Shown: positions 1 through 8,754 of the stretch, one piece after another
Position numbering within the stretch: the first letter of the stretch is position 1
Layout of the letters: each line of letters opens with the position of its first letter
Assembly: GCA_964446115.1 (NCBI GenBank)
Contig: CAYUNE010000043.1
Span: forward strand, 1-64,000
Length of the DNA stretch: 64,000 bases
Direction of reading: 5' to 3'
From: CAYUNE01 sp964446115
GTDB taxonomy: Bacteria > Desulfobacterota > Desulfobulbia > Desulfobulbales > Desulfobulbaceae
Notes under the pieces: model-generated
The model's input: the letters and a program-made list of their open reading frames with translations, nothing else
Database searches by the model: none
Told to the model about the DNA's origin: nothing
Made by a program: the position numbers and the translations under genes

Positions 1-1
1 T

Positions 2-1312
2 GGAATTTTATTTTTATTTTTTGAGGGATATTCTTATTTATCAAAAACAGAATTTTTCTTGTCCAAAGCCAAAGTAGGTGTCTTAAACAATCCGGAAACT
101 TCCCGAAAGGGCGAAGCTGAATCTCTGCCAAATATATATTATCTTTTACTAGACGAGTATCAGTCTGATATGTTTGATGTAGCCCTGGATAGTCAATTAC
201 AAAATAATCTTAACGGTTTTATCTATTTTCCAAATAACACCGCCCTTTACGGCCGTACCGGAATGAGTATCCCATCAATTTTTTCAGGTGTAGAGTATAA
301 ATTTGACAAGCCTCTTAGACAATACAAGGACGAAGGGCTTAATTCCGAAAAATCCCTTCTTTACTGGCTTAAAAGGAAAGGATATTCTTTGCATGCTTAC
401 GTAAGGGATGATTTAAGAGCTCATAATGATATGAGTCTTTTCGACCAAATTACTGAGCATGAGGAAAAACTCGAATATTTTATCCCTTCTAACTCCACCC
501 AGGCCGCTTTTAATGATCTATGGATTTATAGTACTATGCCTGAATTTGTTGCCAAAAAAATTCTAGGCAAAAATCGTATAACTCAAATAAAAGAACGCAA
601 CGCTCTACCTCGGAATGCTAACATCAGCTCTTATTACGGTTTTTATAACTATCTTCGAAAGGAAAAGGAACTTGCAGCAAACGGTAGATTTACATTTATT
701 TACCTCCTTATTCCGCATTTTCCCTATATCTTTGACGATAAATGTCATTTTTCCGAGAATCTTGAACCAACTAGTCCTCTAGAACAGTCAAAATGTGCAA
801 ATTTACTTATTACAAGATTTATTGAAGCTCTTAAAAAATTTCATAGATTCACTGACTCAATCATCATTATCAGCTCCGATCATGGTGCCCGTTTTGAAGT
901 AGAGAAAGGGATGCTGATCAGCATAGAAAGTGCAGGACCGTTTTCAGAAAGATGGAGCCGGGCGAGGGCTCGTTCTCTACTACTCGTCAAGCCAAGGGGA
1001 TGGTCTGATACCGCAGCTTTTAAGAGAAGTGAATTCGATAGTTCTTTGCTCGATATTGCTCCTACTATCGCTGATATGGTTGGCATAAATCTTCCAGCAC
1101 ATATTACCGGTAATTCTCTATTGAACTCCGAGGCGTTCCAAACTGAAAGAGACAAATTTTATTATTATTTCGATAAAAAAGGCCCTGACGGATGGACTGA
1201 TGCTATGGTTCGCTTTGCGATCAAAAGAAATTCCATTTTGAAATTGGAAAAGATTGAATTTAAACAGTTTAAGAAGGATGAATTCAGAGGATATCCAAGG
1301 AGAAAAAAATGA
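2..1312 (+). CDS. Sulfatase/alkaline-phosphatase-fold membrane transferase, 5'-truncated
   Basis: The reading frame is open from base 2, before the first possible start (TTG at 59), and encodes a hydrophobic stretch, so the true start and most of the membrane part lie off the left edge. The rest is a periplasmic metal-dependent hydrolase domain of the LTA-synthase/phosphoethanolamine-transferase/sulfatase type. It shows the entry motif PNIYYLLLDEY, a GRTGMSIPSIFSG stretch where the family places its Thr/Ser nucleophile, an HFPY histidine and the metal-binding SSDHGARF. Such enzymes usually add phospho-groups to lipid A, glycans or teichoic-type polymers; the substrate here is unknown. It overlaps the next gene by 4 bp (ATGA), and the three left-edge genes look like one operon. 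The cassette is visibly more AT-rich than the rest of the window, suggesting acquisition by transfer. Confidence 0.85.
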   Translation, partial: GILFLFFEGYSYLSKTEFFLSKAKVGVLNNPETSRKGEAESLPNIYYLLLDEYQSDMFDVALDSQLQNNLNGFIYFPNNTALYGRTGMSIPSIFSGVEYKFDKPLRQYKDEGLNSEKSLLYWLKRKGYSLHAYVRDDLRAHNDMSLFDQITEHEEKLEYFIPSNSTQAAFNDLWIYSTMPEFVAKKILGKNRITQIKERNALPRNANISSYYGFYNYLRKEKELAANGRFTFIYLLIPHFPYIFDDKCHFSENLEPTSPLEQSKCANLLITRFIEALKKFHRFTDSIIIISSDHGARFEVEKGMLISIESAGPFSERWSRARARSLLLVKPRGWSDTAAFKRSEFDSSLLDIAPTIADMVGINLPAHITGNSLLNSEAFQTERDKFYYYFDKKGPDGWTDAMVRFAIKRNSILKLEKIEFKQFKKDEFRGYPRRKK

Positions 1313-1521
1313 AGAGATTTACTGCTGTTTTAGCTGTTTTCTTTAGCCTTATTATTGTACAAAATGCTTATGCGTACCTGGACCCAGGAACCGGAAGTTA
1401 CATGATTCAAATATTGCTTGGAGCTTTTGCCGCTGGCTTTTACGTTCTTAAGCAATACTGGCAAAAAATTATGACATTTTTTCGGGGAAGAAAGACAGAA
1501 AATGACGACAAGAATGAATAA
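1309..1521 (+). CDS. Small LDPGTG-motif envelope protein
   Basis: A 70-residue protein with a signal peptide (residues 1-22, ending NAYA) followed at once by YLDPGTGSYMIQ, then a second hydrophobic helix (about 33-48) and a basic tail. I recognise the YLDPGTGSY(M/L) pattern as a small conserved family often found beside sulfatase-fold or methyltransferase genes in polysaccharide loci; its function is unknown to me. An AAGGAG site six bases before the ATG supports the start. The gene overlaps its neighbours on both sides (4 bp upstream, 20 bp downstream), so the three products are probably made together. It may be an accessory subunit of the upstream enzyme. Confidence 0.8.
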   Translation: MKRFTAVLAVFFSLIIVQNAYAYLDPGTGSYMIQILLGAFAAGFYVLKQYWQKIMTFFRGRKTENDDKNE

Positions 1522-2902
1522 AGGAATCGTTCCCGGTTCCTTCAGGGATCCAAGTGGTTTCCTCTTTTTTAAAGAGGGCGTACTTTATCGACAGGTCAAC
1601 AACCGATATCGGAAAGATTTTGAAATGCTTGTCCAGTCTGGGTTGTATGACAGGCTTGTGGAATCAGGACTTCTTGTTCCACATCAATCCGTTGATCTTT
1701 CTCTTAAGAGTACAGAAGATGCTTACACTATCATTCGACCCAAAAAAATTCCCTTTATCTCATATCCTTACGAATGGAGCTTCAGCCAATTGAAGGATGC
1801 GGCCCTGCTGACTCTTGAAATACTCAAGTTATCTCTTGAATTTGGAATGTTGTTGAAAGATGCAAGCAACTACAATGTGCAATTTATGAAAGGACGTCCC
1901 ATATTCATCGACACCCTTTCCTTCGAATCATACCAGGAGAATCAACCCTGGATCGCTTATAGGCAGTTTTGTGAGCATTTTCTTACACCATTAGCGCTGA
2001 TGCAACATGTTGATCCTCTTATGAATAAATTATTAAGGACCAATATAGATGGTATTCCTCTTGAGCTGACGGCTAAGATTTTGCCATTTAGAGCACGGTT
2101 GAATCTCAGGTTTTTTCCCCACATATTCTTGCATGCAAGAAGCAAGAAGCATTATGCTGACCGGAATACAAAACCAAAAAAAATCAAATTCACCAAGCTA
2201 GCACTGAAAGGATTTATCGACGGTCTTCAAACAACTGTACAATCAATCAAATGGAAATCACAGAATACAGAATGGGGTGATTATTACTCTGATACGAATT
2301 ATACGCAGCAGGCCCATGAAAATAAAAAGGAAATAGTGACTTCCTTCCTTGAAATGAGTGCCCCCAATATCGTTTGGGACCTTGGAGCCAACGACGGGAC
2401 TTTCAGTAGAATTGCAAGTGAGTTGGGCAAGGAAACCGTATCTTTTGACTATGATCCTGTAGCTATCGAGAAAAGCTATCGTTTCGTAAAAAAGAACAAG
2501 GAAGAGAAAATATTGCCTTTGTTGCTTGACCTGAATAATCCTTCACCTGATATTGGCTGGGATAACTCCGAACGCGAATCACTTCGTTCCCGGGGACCTT
2601 GTGACACCTTGATGGCTCTGGCTTTGGTCCACCATCTTGCCATTTCAAACAATGTGCCCCTTGATAGAGTAGCCAAATTTTTTGCCGGGCTTTGCCGCTG
2701 GCTTATCATAGAATGGGTTCCTAAGGAAGACTCACAGGTGAAACGCCTGCTATCCACACGCGAGGATATATTTCCCAGCTATACTCAGGATGGATTTGAA
2801 ATAGCATTTGAGAAATATTTTAAGACTCTGGCATCTAAGAAGGTGAATAATAGTCTAAGAATACTTTATCTGTTCAAAACCAGACCCTCTACGTCAATGT
2901 AA
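1502..2902 (+). CDS. Class I SAM-dependent methyltransferase (NoeA-like)
   Basis: A 466-residue protein. The C-terminal half is a Rossmann-type methyltransferase with SAM motif I VWDLGANDGTFSR, a following acidic strand SFDYD and a LALVHHL segment resembling motif IV/V. The N-terminal half (about 1-240) has a kinase-remnant-like stretch containing GMLLKDASNYNVQF, as I recall for NoeA-type nodulation or polysaccharide methyltransferases. It probably methylates a glycan or a lipid-linked precursor, as an inference from its cassette neighbours. ATG 1502 has a GGGGAAG about eleven bases upstream; ATG 1514 is an alternative start without a clear ribosome site. It ends 16 bp before the convergent Fe-S gene. 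Confidence 0.8.
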   Translation: MTTRMNKGIVPGSFRDPSGFLFFKEGVLYRQVNNRYRKDFEMLVQSGLYDRLVESGLLVPHQSVDLSLKSTEDAYTIIRPKKIPFISYPYEWSFSQLKDAALLTLEILKLSLEFGMLLKDASNYNVQFMKGRPIFIDTLSFESYQENQPWIAYRQFCEHFLTPLALMQHVDPLMNKLLRTNIDGIPLELTAKILPFRARLNLRFFPHIFLHARSKKHYADRNTKPKKIKFTKLALKGFIDGLQTTVQSIKWKSQNTEWGDYYSDTNYTQQAHENKKEIVTSFLEMSAPNIVWDLGANDGTFSRIASELGKETVSFDYDPVAIEKSYRFVKKNKEEKILPLLLDLNNPSPDIGWDNSERESLRSRGPCDTLMALALVHHLAISNNVPLDRVAKFFAGLCRWLIIEWVPKEDSQVKRLLSTREDIFPSYTQDGFEIAFEKYFKTLASKKVNNSLRILYLFKTRPSTSM

Positions 2903-2918
2903 GTTGGGAGGGAGGGTA

Positions 2919-3722
2919 TCAGCCCCTATGCAGCCTGGCAATTTTATCGAACATCAGAATCAGGCCGTGGCAAAGGGTGAAGATTGACTTGATATGCAGG
3001 TTGGTCTTGCAGCATTCGTCGAAATAGATGGTGAGGCTGGAATCAAGATCATCGTCGGCATACTGGTAGGTGATGAGAAGGGGGAAATGGGGGAGAGGGT
3101 GGAGGATGAGGGCGATATCTGCCTGGAATTCCGTGGTTGTGCGACCGGTGAACAACTCAACGATATCCGTAAGCAGGTCGGGATGGGTGTCTGCCAGGCT
3201 TTTCAACGGCAGCTCGCAACGGCTTGTAAAAAGGGCCTGCCAGTCTATTCCGCCGGGTATTTCACGGAACAGCTCCCAGTTGCCGGTGATGCCCTGGTGA
3301 GTATCATGGGTGATGTAAGCGAGCAGTGGTGCGCGAACCCAGGATATGTTATGACATTCGGAGACCATCCTTCCTTGCCGGTCAAAGTGAAAATCCTTGC
3401 CCAGGGAACATATGGTCAGACGGTCTCCTTGATGGACGGCGCCTACCCGGTCAGCCACCCGGGCCAGATCCAGGGTGGCCATTTTCCGTTCCAGTTTATA
3501 TAAAAATTCCGCCTGCTCCGGCTCGCCGTTGTCGTTCCGGGACAGGCCTGCATTCATCCGCCCGATCTCCTCGGCGCTCAAATGCGGACAGTCACCCGGC
3601 CTTTTTCTCCCCTTCACCACCGCAGCAGCAAAGGCAAGGCAGGAGGGCACCAGGCACAGGCCGCAGTTGGTCTGCGGGAGTGCCCGGTATATGTCATGGG
3701 GGGTAGGAGCCTTTTTCTGCAA
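2919..3722 (-). CDS. 4Fe-4S-domain protein with DUF3786-like C-terminus
   Basis: A 267-residue cytoplasmic protein. Residues 12-47 carry cysteines at 20, 23, 28 and 45 (C-x2-C-x4-C-x16-C) in the context CGLCLVPSCLAFA and a closing CP. This is the PF04060-type 4Fe-4S domain known from the corrinoid/CO-dehydrogenase subunits CdhD and AcsC. The remainder matches what I know as DUF3786, a family of anaerobes with unknown function. The only available start is TTG (3722), as no upstream ATG or GTG stays in frame. It is the last gene of the DUF302-permease-FeS unit, 23 bp after the permease. A redox or corrinoid-related role is plausible but not shown. Confidence 0.8.
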   Translation of the reverse strand: MQKKAPTPHDIYRALPQTNCGLCLVPSCLAFAAAVVKGRKRPGDCPHLSAEEIGRMNAGLSRNDNGEPEQAEFLYKLERKMATLDLARVADRVGAVHQGDRLTICSLGKDFHFDRQGRMVSECHNISWVRAPLLAYITHDTHQGITGNWELFREIPGGIDWQALFTSRCELPLKSLADTHPDLLTDIVELFTGRTTTEFQADIALILHPLPHFPLLITYQYADDDLDSSLTIYFDECCKTNLHIKSIFTLCHGLILMFDKIARLHRG

Positions 3723-3745
3723 CAGTTCCGCGAAACTCCCGATCG

Positions 3746-4732
3746 TTACTTTTCATTCTGGGGCGGTCCGAAAATCCTGTCGGTAAATTTGACATACCAC
3801 GCCGCGGATTGCACCTGAATAATATAGGACAGGGCAATAACCAGGGCAGCGTTGGCGCCCGCTTCGCCAAAGGCATTAATGGCAATGGCAAGGGCGATGG
3901 AAAGGTTACGCATTACCGTACCATACACCAGGGCAATGGCATCTCCCCGCTTAAACAGCAGCTTTCCCAGAACAGTGGACAGCAAAAAATTAAAGATATA
4001 GATAATCAGCAGGGGGATAAAAATATACCCGAGAATAGCGGGGTTGGAAAGAATGGTCTTGGCCTTGAGCGCCATGGCCACAAAAACAATACCCAACACC
4101 CCCACGGTGGACATGGCCGGAAAGCGGGGGGCAACCCGTTTTTTGAACTCCGGCATGCCATAGCGTTTCAACAGGGACTGGCGGGTGATATACCCCAGCA
4201 CCATGGGAACAAAGACAATGAGTACAATCTGTTTGATCACCATGATCACATTGACGTCAACCTTGGCTCCCAGAAGAGCCATGACGTAAAAAGGCGTCAC
4301 CAGGGAACCCACGGTCAGGCCTATGACCGTCATATTAATTGCGGCGCCCATGTTGCCCTTGGCAAAACCGGTCCAGGAGATGGTCATTCCGGAGGTGGGC
4401 AGCAAGGAGGCAAGAAGAAGTCCCAGGGCCATATAAGGTTGTTCCGGGAAAAAAATCCGTCCCAGACCAAAGGCTACAAAGGGAATCACCGCAAAGTTGA
4501 TCGCCTGGGTCAGCACCTGCAGCCGGACATTCTTGATACCTTCCTGGAGATGTTTAATATTGAGCGTCACCATCATGGGGTAGACCATGAGAAAGGTCAT
4601 TGGCATGATGAGACTTTTCAACTTCTTGACAAAACCGGGATCTGCCACTGAGCCGAAGGCAAAACCGGCAACCATGAGCACCGGAATGGCAATAATCAGT
4701 TTCTTGTTGATCGAGATCAGTAATTTCCACAT
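3746..4732 (-). CDS. ACR3/bile-acid:sodium symporter superfamily permease
   Basis: A 328-residue integral membrane protein with about ten hydrophobic segments in the BASS/ACR3 fold, often auto-annotated as arsenic resistance protein. The family's broken-helix motif reads LPTSGMTISW. In true ACR3 arsenite pumps the equivalent place has a conserved cysteine (PCTAMVFVW), absent here, so arsenite export is doubtful and an organic or other anion substrate is possible. No arsR or arsC is nearby. The ATG at 4732 has AAGGACA eight bases upstream. It sits 11 bp after the DUF302 gene and ahead of the Fe-S gene, so the three are probably cotranscribed. Confidence 0.85.
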   Translation of the reverse strand: MWKLLISINKKLIIAIPVLMVAGFAFGSVADPGFVKKLKSLIMPMTFLMVYPMMVTLNIKHLQEGIKNVRLQVLTQAINFAVIPFVAFGLGRIFFPEQPYMALGLLLASLLPTSGMTISWTGFAKGNMGAAINMTVIGLTVGSLVTPFYVMALLGAKVDVNVIMVIKQIVLIVFVPMVLGYITRQSLLKRYGMPEFKKRVAPRFPAMSTVGVLGIVFVAMALKAKTILSNPAILGYIFIPLLIIYIFNFLLSTVLGKLLFKRGDAIALVYGTVMRNLSIALAIAINAFGEAGANAALVIALSYIIQVQSAAWYVKFTDRIFGPPQNEK

Positions 4733-4743
4733 GTCGGTGTCCT

Positions 4744-5157
4744 TTATTTTTTCAGAGTTTCCTCGATCATGGCAATGATCTTCCTGTAAGTCTGGGCCAA
4801 TGAAGCGGGATAGACCGGATCGTCAACTGTTTCGCCAATGGTCTCCTCGCTGTAATGATGATAACGGATCTGCGTCTTGCCATCCCGCGAAAAGGCCATG
4901 ATGAACTTGGGCATCAGAATGGACCGCTCGGGATTGGCGCTCAGACTCTTGGCCGACTTTGACGGCTTGCAGACTTGGATCATGTGCAGATCAAAATCAG
5001 CCCCCACCTCAGCTCCGTGCTCGGAAAAGGTCTTCTTCATGTCCATGGCCGCCTCATTACCGATGATAAAACCGTTCTTTTCCAAAACAGCTTTCAAATC
5101 AGCGGCAAAAGCCGCCGGGCTCTTCTCCGTCTCAGCCCTGTAAAGATGATCACGCAT
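4744..5157 (-). CDS. DUF302 domain protein
   Basis: A 137-residue soluble protein. The pattern of a YRAET-type first strand, a helix ending LEKNGF, a central QVCKPSKSAKSLSANPERSILMP and a final strand FSRDGKTQIRYHH fits the DUF302 fold, small alpha/beta proteins of unknown function often linked to redox or metal stress. A longer in-frame start exists at 5205, but ATG 5157 is preceded by GGAGGAAG at ideal spacing, and the extra residues would be encoded by the AT-rich leader. It is the first gene of the permease/Fe-S operon. Confidence 0.8.
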   Translation of the reverse strand: MRDHLYRAETEKSPAAFAADLKAVLEKNGFIIGNEAAMDMKKTFSEHGAEVGADFDLHMIQVCKPSKSAKSLSANPERSILMPKFIMAFSRDGKTQIRYHHYSEETIGETVDDPVYPASLAQTYRKIIAMIEETLKK

Positions 5158-5424
5158 TGTTCTTCCTCCAAAAATATATAAAATTGTAAAAAAAATTAAA
5201 TACATACTCTCTTATCTGCCGCCACGAAGCTGGCATATGCACACAAGTAGTCAGTGCCAACCCGCCTGTCAAGCGGAAAACCGCCGCGTCTGCAGCGAGC
5301 CCCCGCCTCCATTGCCCGGCAACCGGACCCGTCCCCGTGAGTACGTACGACCAAGAAGCATATTATACCGACAGGTTACGAGACCAGCGGCCGGCTACCC
5401 ACGCTATCCGTCCGAGGAAAAATC
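5158..5424. other. Intergenic region with no gene seen
   Basis: 267 bases between the DUF302 gene and the end of the ABC-linked membrane protein gene. The part next to the DUF302 start (5160-5215) is strongly A/T-rich and probably holds that operon's promoter, but I cannot assign reliable -35/-10 boxes. The remainder is GC-rich and shows no convincing coding frame, tRNA or terminator. Confidence 0.5.
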
Positions 5425-6420
5425 CTACGGCAAAACCAGGTGAGACCTGAATATCACCATCCCAACCAAGCCGTAAAACAAAAGAAACATCGCCAGGGAA
5501 AGCCGAACAAGCCCTTTCACCCGGCGGGGCGCCCCGGGCCGCAGGGTATCAAACCGGCTGCAAAGGGAAACGGCCCCGGCGCCAAGAGCGGCCGCTGTTG
5601 CAATAAATAGCGGTATATAGAGGAAATATCCGATATATGAGTAACCCGCCTTAAGGATACAAAATGGGCAGTGATGATGAGGCATCTCGTAGATATAGAG
5701 GCTGACCACCGAAATGATCGCCACCAAGGCCATGGCAAAGGCACCGGTTGCAAGAAAGGCGAAAAATACGCCGCCACGGCCGCGAAACTGCTGGATAATG
5801 CCTGCGGTGACAACCAGAACTCCGGAGAGGGCAAAGAGCTGCAGCGCCAGCCGGGGATCAAATGCGGATACTTCCGCTGCCACTCCCTGGGCTGCAGCGG
5901 TGAACAGGGAGCCGCAACAGGAGGTTATAATATCCGGATCAAGGCCGAGAAAGTAAAGAAAAAGCAAGAACGTTTCAGTGAGAAACAGGGGGACCAGGGC
6001 CAGCAGCAGCAGATATTTCACCCTGATAAGGGGATAGTCGGGGGCCTGGTTGTCCAGATGATTGATCACAAGCCAGGTGGTACCGGCAAAGAAGATGAGT
6101 ATCCTGGCAAAGAGTTCCGGCCAGCCAAAGCCGTTGACATTCAGCACACCGGTGGCGCACATGGCACCGACAAACTGGCCGGACATGGATTCGGCAGTCA
6201 TGATAAAGAGCAGCAAGGCCACCACCTCGGCGGCAAAACAGAAGACCAGCAAAGTGGATATCAGATAGGTTCGACGTTCAAGACGCAGTTGGCGTTCATG
6301 ACCGCTGGCGATATCCCAGCAACGGAGAACCTGCAGGGCAAAACCGGCGGCCAGCAGCACCATGCCGCTACCGGTGAGGGAGACGAAGAGGAGAGCGACG
6401 AGAGCGGGATTGAGCAGCAT
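5425..6420 (-). CDS. Multi-pass membrane protein with Cys/His motifs, ABC-exporter partner
   Basis: A 331-residue protein with about eight hydrophobic helices and no family name I can give with confidence. Short loops carry conserved-looking cysteine and histidine groups: MCATGVLN followed by FGWPE, TSCCGS, and HHHCPFC between helices. Such clusters suggest metal or disulfide chemistry on the outer face of the membrane. The gene starts 12 bp after the ABC ATPase stop and is the last of a four-gene unit (small anchored protein, permease, ATPase, this protein), so it is probably part of, or served by, that transporter. The ATG at 6420 lacks a strong ribosome site. Confidence 0.7.
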   Translation of the reverse strand: MLLNPALVALLFVSLTGSGMVLLAAGFALQVLRCWDIASGHERQLRLERRTYLISTLLVFCFAAEVVALLLFIMTAESMSGQFVGAMCATGVLNVNGFGWPELFARILIFFAGTTWLVINHLDNQAPDYPLIRVKYLLLLALVPLFLTETFLLFLYFLGLDPDIITSCCGSLFTAAAQGVAAEVSAFDPRLALQLFALSGVLVVTAGIIQQFRGRGGVFFAFLATGAFAMALVAIISVVSLYIYEMPHHHCPFCILKAGYSYIGYFLYIPLFIATAAALGAGAVSLCSRFDTLRPGAPRRVKGLVRLSLAMFLLFYGLVGMVIFRSHLVLP

Positions 6421-6432
6421 CGGCCTGGGTGC

Positions 6433-7104
6433 CTATTCGACTATGGTACCGTCCCGCATGGTGATTACCCGATCGACCACCGATGATTCAACCACCAGGG
6501 GATCATGGCTGGAGATGAGAATGGTCTTGCCGGCCCGTTGCAACCCGGCGATCAATACCATCAGTTCGGCAGAGAGATGAGAATCCAGGTTGGCAGTGGG
6601 CTCATCGGCAATCAGGATGGCGGGATTGTTGATCAGGGCCCGGCAGATGGCCACTCTCTGGGCTTCGCCGCCTGAAAGGAATTCGACCCGCAGCCTCTTT
6701 TTGCTGATCAGGTCAAACTGCCGCAGCAGTCTCTCTCCGGCATCAATCAGGGTTTTGTACGGCAATCCCGCCGGATAGGCAGGCAGGACAACATTTTCCA
6801 GCACAGTCAATCCCTTGATCAGGTTAAAACGCTGGAAGACAAAACCAAAGGTCCGGCGCCTGACCTCGGCAAGAAAACGTTCCGGCAAACCGGAGATACG
6901 CTCACCGTTGACAAGAATACGGCCGGATGTGGGCCGGGACAAACAGCCGATGATGGAGAGCAGCGTGGTCTTGCCGGAACCGCTGGGCCCCTGCAGGCAG
7001 GTGACCCGACCGGTGGCCAGCCTGAGACTGACACCGCGCACCGCCCGGAATTCGTTCACGGCTCCCTGATTGAAAATCTTTGTAACGTCAATCAGCTCAA
7101 TCAC
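6433..7104 (-). CDS. ABC transporter ATP-binding protein (MacB/LolD type)
   Basis: A 223-residue ATPase with all family motifs: Walker A GPSGSGKTT (39-47), signature LSGGEAQR (143-150), Walker B ILIADEPTANLD with catalytic Glu168, and switch His200. The ANLD after Walker B is typical of the MacB/LolD/FtsE class that drives extrusion from the periplasmic side without moving a substrate through the membrane. The open frame extends to 7158, but a GTG at 7104 has GGGAGA eight bases upstream and lies 11 bp after the permease stop. The longer form would start inside the permease gene with non-family residues. Confidence 0.9.
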   Translation of the reverse strand: MIELIDVTKIFNQGAVNEFRAVRGVSLRLATGRVTCLQGPSGSGKTTLLSIIGCLSRPTSGRILVNGERISGLPERFLAEVRRRTFGFVFQRFNLIKGLTVLENVVLPAYPAGLPYKTLIDAGERLLRQFDLISKKRLRVEFLSGGEAQRVAICRALINNPAILIADEPTANLDSHLSAELMVLIAGLQRAGKTILISSHDPLVVESSVVDRVITMRDGTIVE

Positions 7105-7115
7105 TTTCTCTCCCG

Positions 7116-8249
7116 TTATCTCATCACCATGTCCGGATCGGTGATGGCGGCGCGCCAACTGGGGATTATCGTGGCCACGGTATAGGGAAAGACGGTGAAG
7201 AAAAACAGGGTGGCCACCTGAAAACCATCCACCTGGGGGATGGGGCGGAAGTGGGGATAAAGAACAGCCCAGCCCTTGAGCACCGGAGCAAAGAGCATGG
7301 CCGAGGTATAAAAGATGTGTACATAAGCCAGTAGATAGCCGAGAAAGAAGGAGGTAAGGGAGACAATGGCTCCTTCCCAGAACTTCATCCGTAAAATATC
7401 GGCGGTTTCCCAGCCAACTGCCTTGAGAATGCCGATCTCGCGGCGCTCAGCGGCGGAAAGCCCGGAGGCCTTATCCCAGGCAAAGATGACGAAGGCAAGC
7501 ACCGAACCGGTCATCAATACCAAAACCATCCCCTGCCGCCAGTTGAAAATCGCGTCATAGGTGCGGAGGATTTCATCCCGGAGTATGGGGCGGGTATCGG
7601 GCAACAACACTGTGAGTTTGCGGGCGACATTGACAATCTCGCTGGGGTTTCTCACCCGCAAAATCAGATCGGTATACATCCCGTCGGGAATATGAAAAAA
7701 AGAACGGAAATCCGCCTCGCAGAGGAGTATAAGATCAGCACTGACCAGTTCGGATTGCGCTGCCAACACCTCAGCCACCTGCAGAGAAAAAATTCCGCCG
7801 TCAGCCGAGCGGAGGTTCAGGAAAAAACCCGGCTGCAGCCCCCTGACCCTTGCCAGGGTGGCACCGACCCGGATTTTTCCACAGGCAGGCGGATCAGCTC
7901 CGGGTACCATCAGGGTGTAATTCGCCTTGATTGCCGGATCATAATAATACCCCCAAAGCCGCCCCCTTTTTTCGGCAACCCCCGGCAGCGGATCAAGTTT
8001 TTGCAGATATGTTCCGGGAATCAATCCATGGCGCCCGGCTGTCAGCCGCTGCAGGACGATCTCCGGAGCATTGCGCAGGATAATTTCCGCCTCCCGCTTG
8101 AGGGACTGGGCAAAGAGCATGACAGATGCCAGAAAAAAGACAATGAGGGTATAGACCAGCAAAAGACCAAAATTCTTCCCCCGTCGTCGCCCAAGGGAAG
8201 AGAGGGTATAATCGATCAGGTATTGTTGTGTCCGTAAAATACGTTTCAT
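7116..8249 (-). CDS. ABC transporter permease, FtsX/MacB family
   Basis: A 377-residue permease of the FtsX/MacB type: an N-terminal anchor helix (about 27-48), a periplasmic domain of roughly 180 residues, then three helices near the C-terminus, including the SAAERREIGILKAVGWE coupling segment that contacts the ATPase in this family. It overlaps the small upstream gene by 4 bp (ATGA) and is followed after 11 bp by its ATPase. The partner genes suggest a mechanotransmission-type exporter or an envelope-remodelling device; the substrate is unknown. Confidence 0.85.
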   Translation of the reverse strand: MKRILRTQQYLIDYTLSSLGRRRGKNFGLLLVYTLIVFFLASVMLFAQSLKREAEIILRNAPEIVLQRLTAGRHGLIPGTYLQKLDPLPGVAEKRGRLWGYYYDPAIKANYTLMVPGADPPACGKIRVGATLARVRGLQPGFFLNLRSADGGIFSLQVAEVLAAQSELVSADLILLCEADFRSFFHIPDGMYTDLILRVRNPSEIVNVARKLTVLLPDTRPILRDEILRTYDAIFNWRQGMVLVLMTGSVLAFVIFAWDKASGLSAAERREIGILKAVGWETADILRMKFWEGAIVSLTSFFLGYLLAYVHIFYTSAMLFAPVLKGWAVLYPHFRPIPQVDGFQVATLFFFTVFPYTVATIIPSWRAAITDPDMVMR

Positions 8250-8575
8250 TGTCGCAGACGATTTGGCACCGGCACCAGTGACCCGGTGGGGAAATGCTCC
8301 AGGGCCAGGGGATGATCCTGAAAGGCGGCGTGCAGGTCGGCCTGGCTGGGATGTCTGGTATACCTGGCCTCGGTGAACAGGGCCAGGTCGGTGATCCCCA
8401 GTTCACGGGTAAAGGTGCAGGTGGCAGCCAATTTCCCCTCCAGCTGGTAATTTCCGGAGAAACCATGGTAAAGGGACACCAGGAACAGACCGGTCAAGGC
8501 GAGGATCAGGGTAAAAAAAAGGGACGAGGCACGCATTGCAAGAATTTTGTTTTTCCGGACGGGACAATCTGGCAT
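8246..8575 (-). CDS. Small membrane-anchored periplasmic protein of the ABC unit
   Basis: A 109-residue protein with one N-terminal hydrophobic segment (about 18-36) and a soluble C-terminal part containing LHAAFQDHPLALEHFPTGS, rich in histidine. I do not recognise a family. An internal ATG at 8536 would give a 96-residue form with the helix close to the N-terminus; neither start has a good ribosome site. The 4-bp overlap with the permease makes translational coupling likely, so it probably works with the ABC exporter, for example as a periplasmic adaptor or substrate chaperone (inference). Confidence 0.6.
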   Translation of the reverse strand: MPDCPVRKNKILAMRASSLFFTLILALTGLFLVSLYHGFSGNYQLEGKLAATCTFTRELGITDLALFTEARYTRHPSQADLHAAFQDHPLALEHFPTGSLVPVPNRLRQ

Positions 8576-8754
8576 CTACCAACTTTATGGTGAAGAAGAA
8601 GAAAGTCAACCATTCTTTCATGGATACGACCGAAGAATATCATACAGATATGGCGCACAGGGCAACAGGCAACGATTACATTTGACCCGGGGGAGGCAAT
8701 ACGATATTTTGTCGGTATACGTAAATCTTCGTCTATCAGCTTACAGGAGGCACT

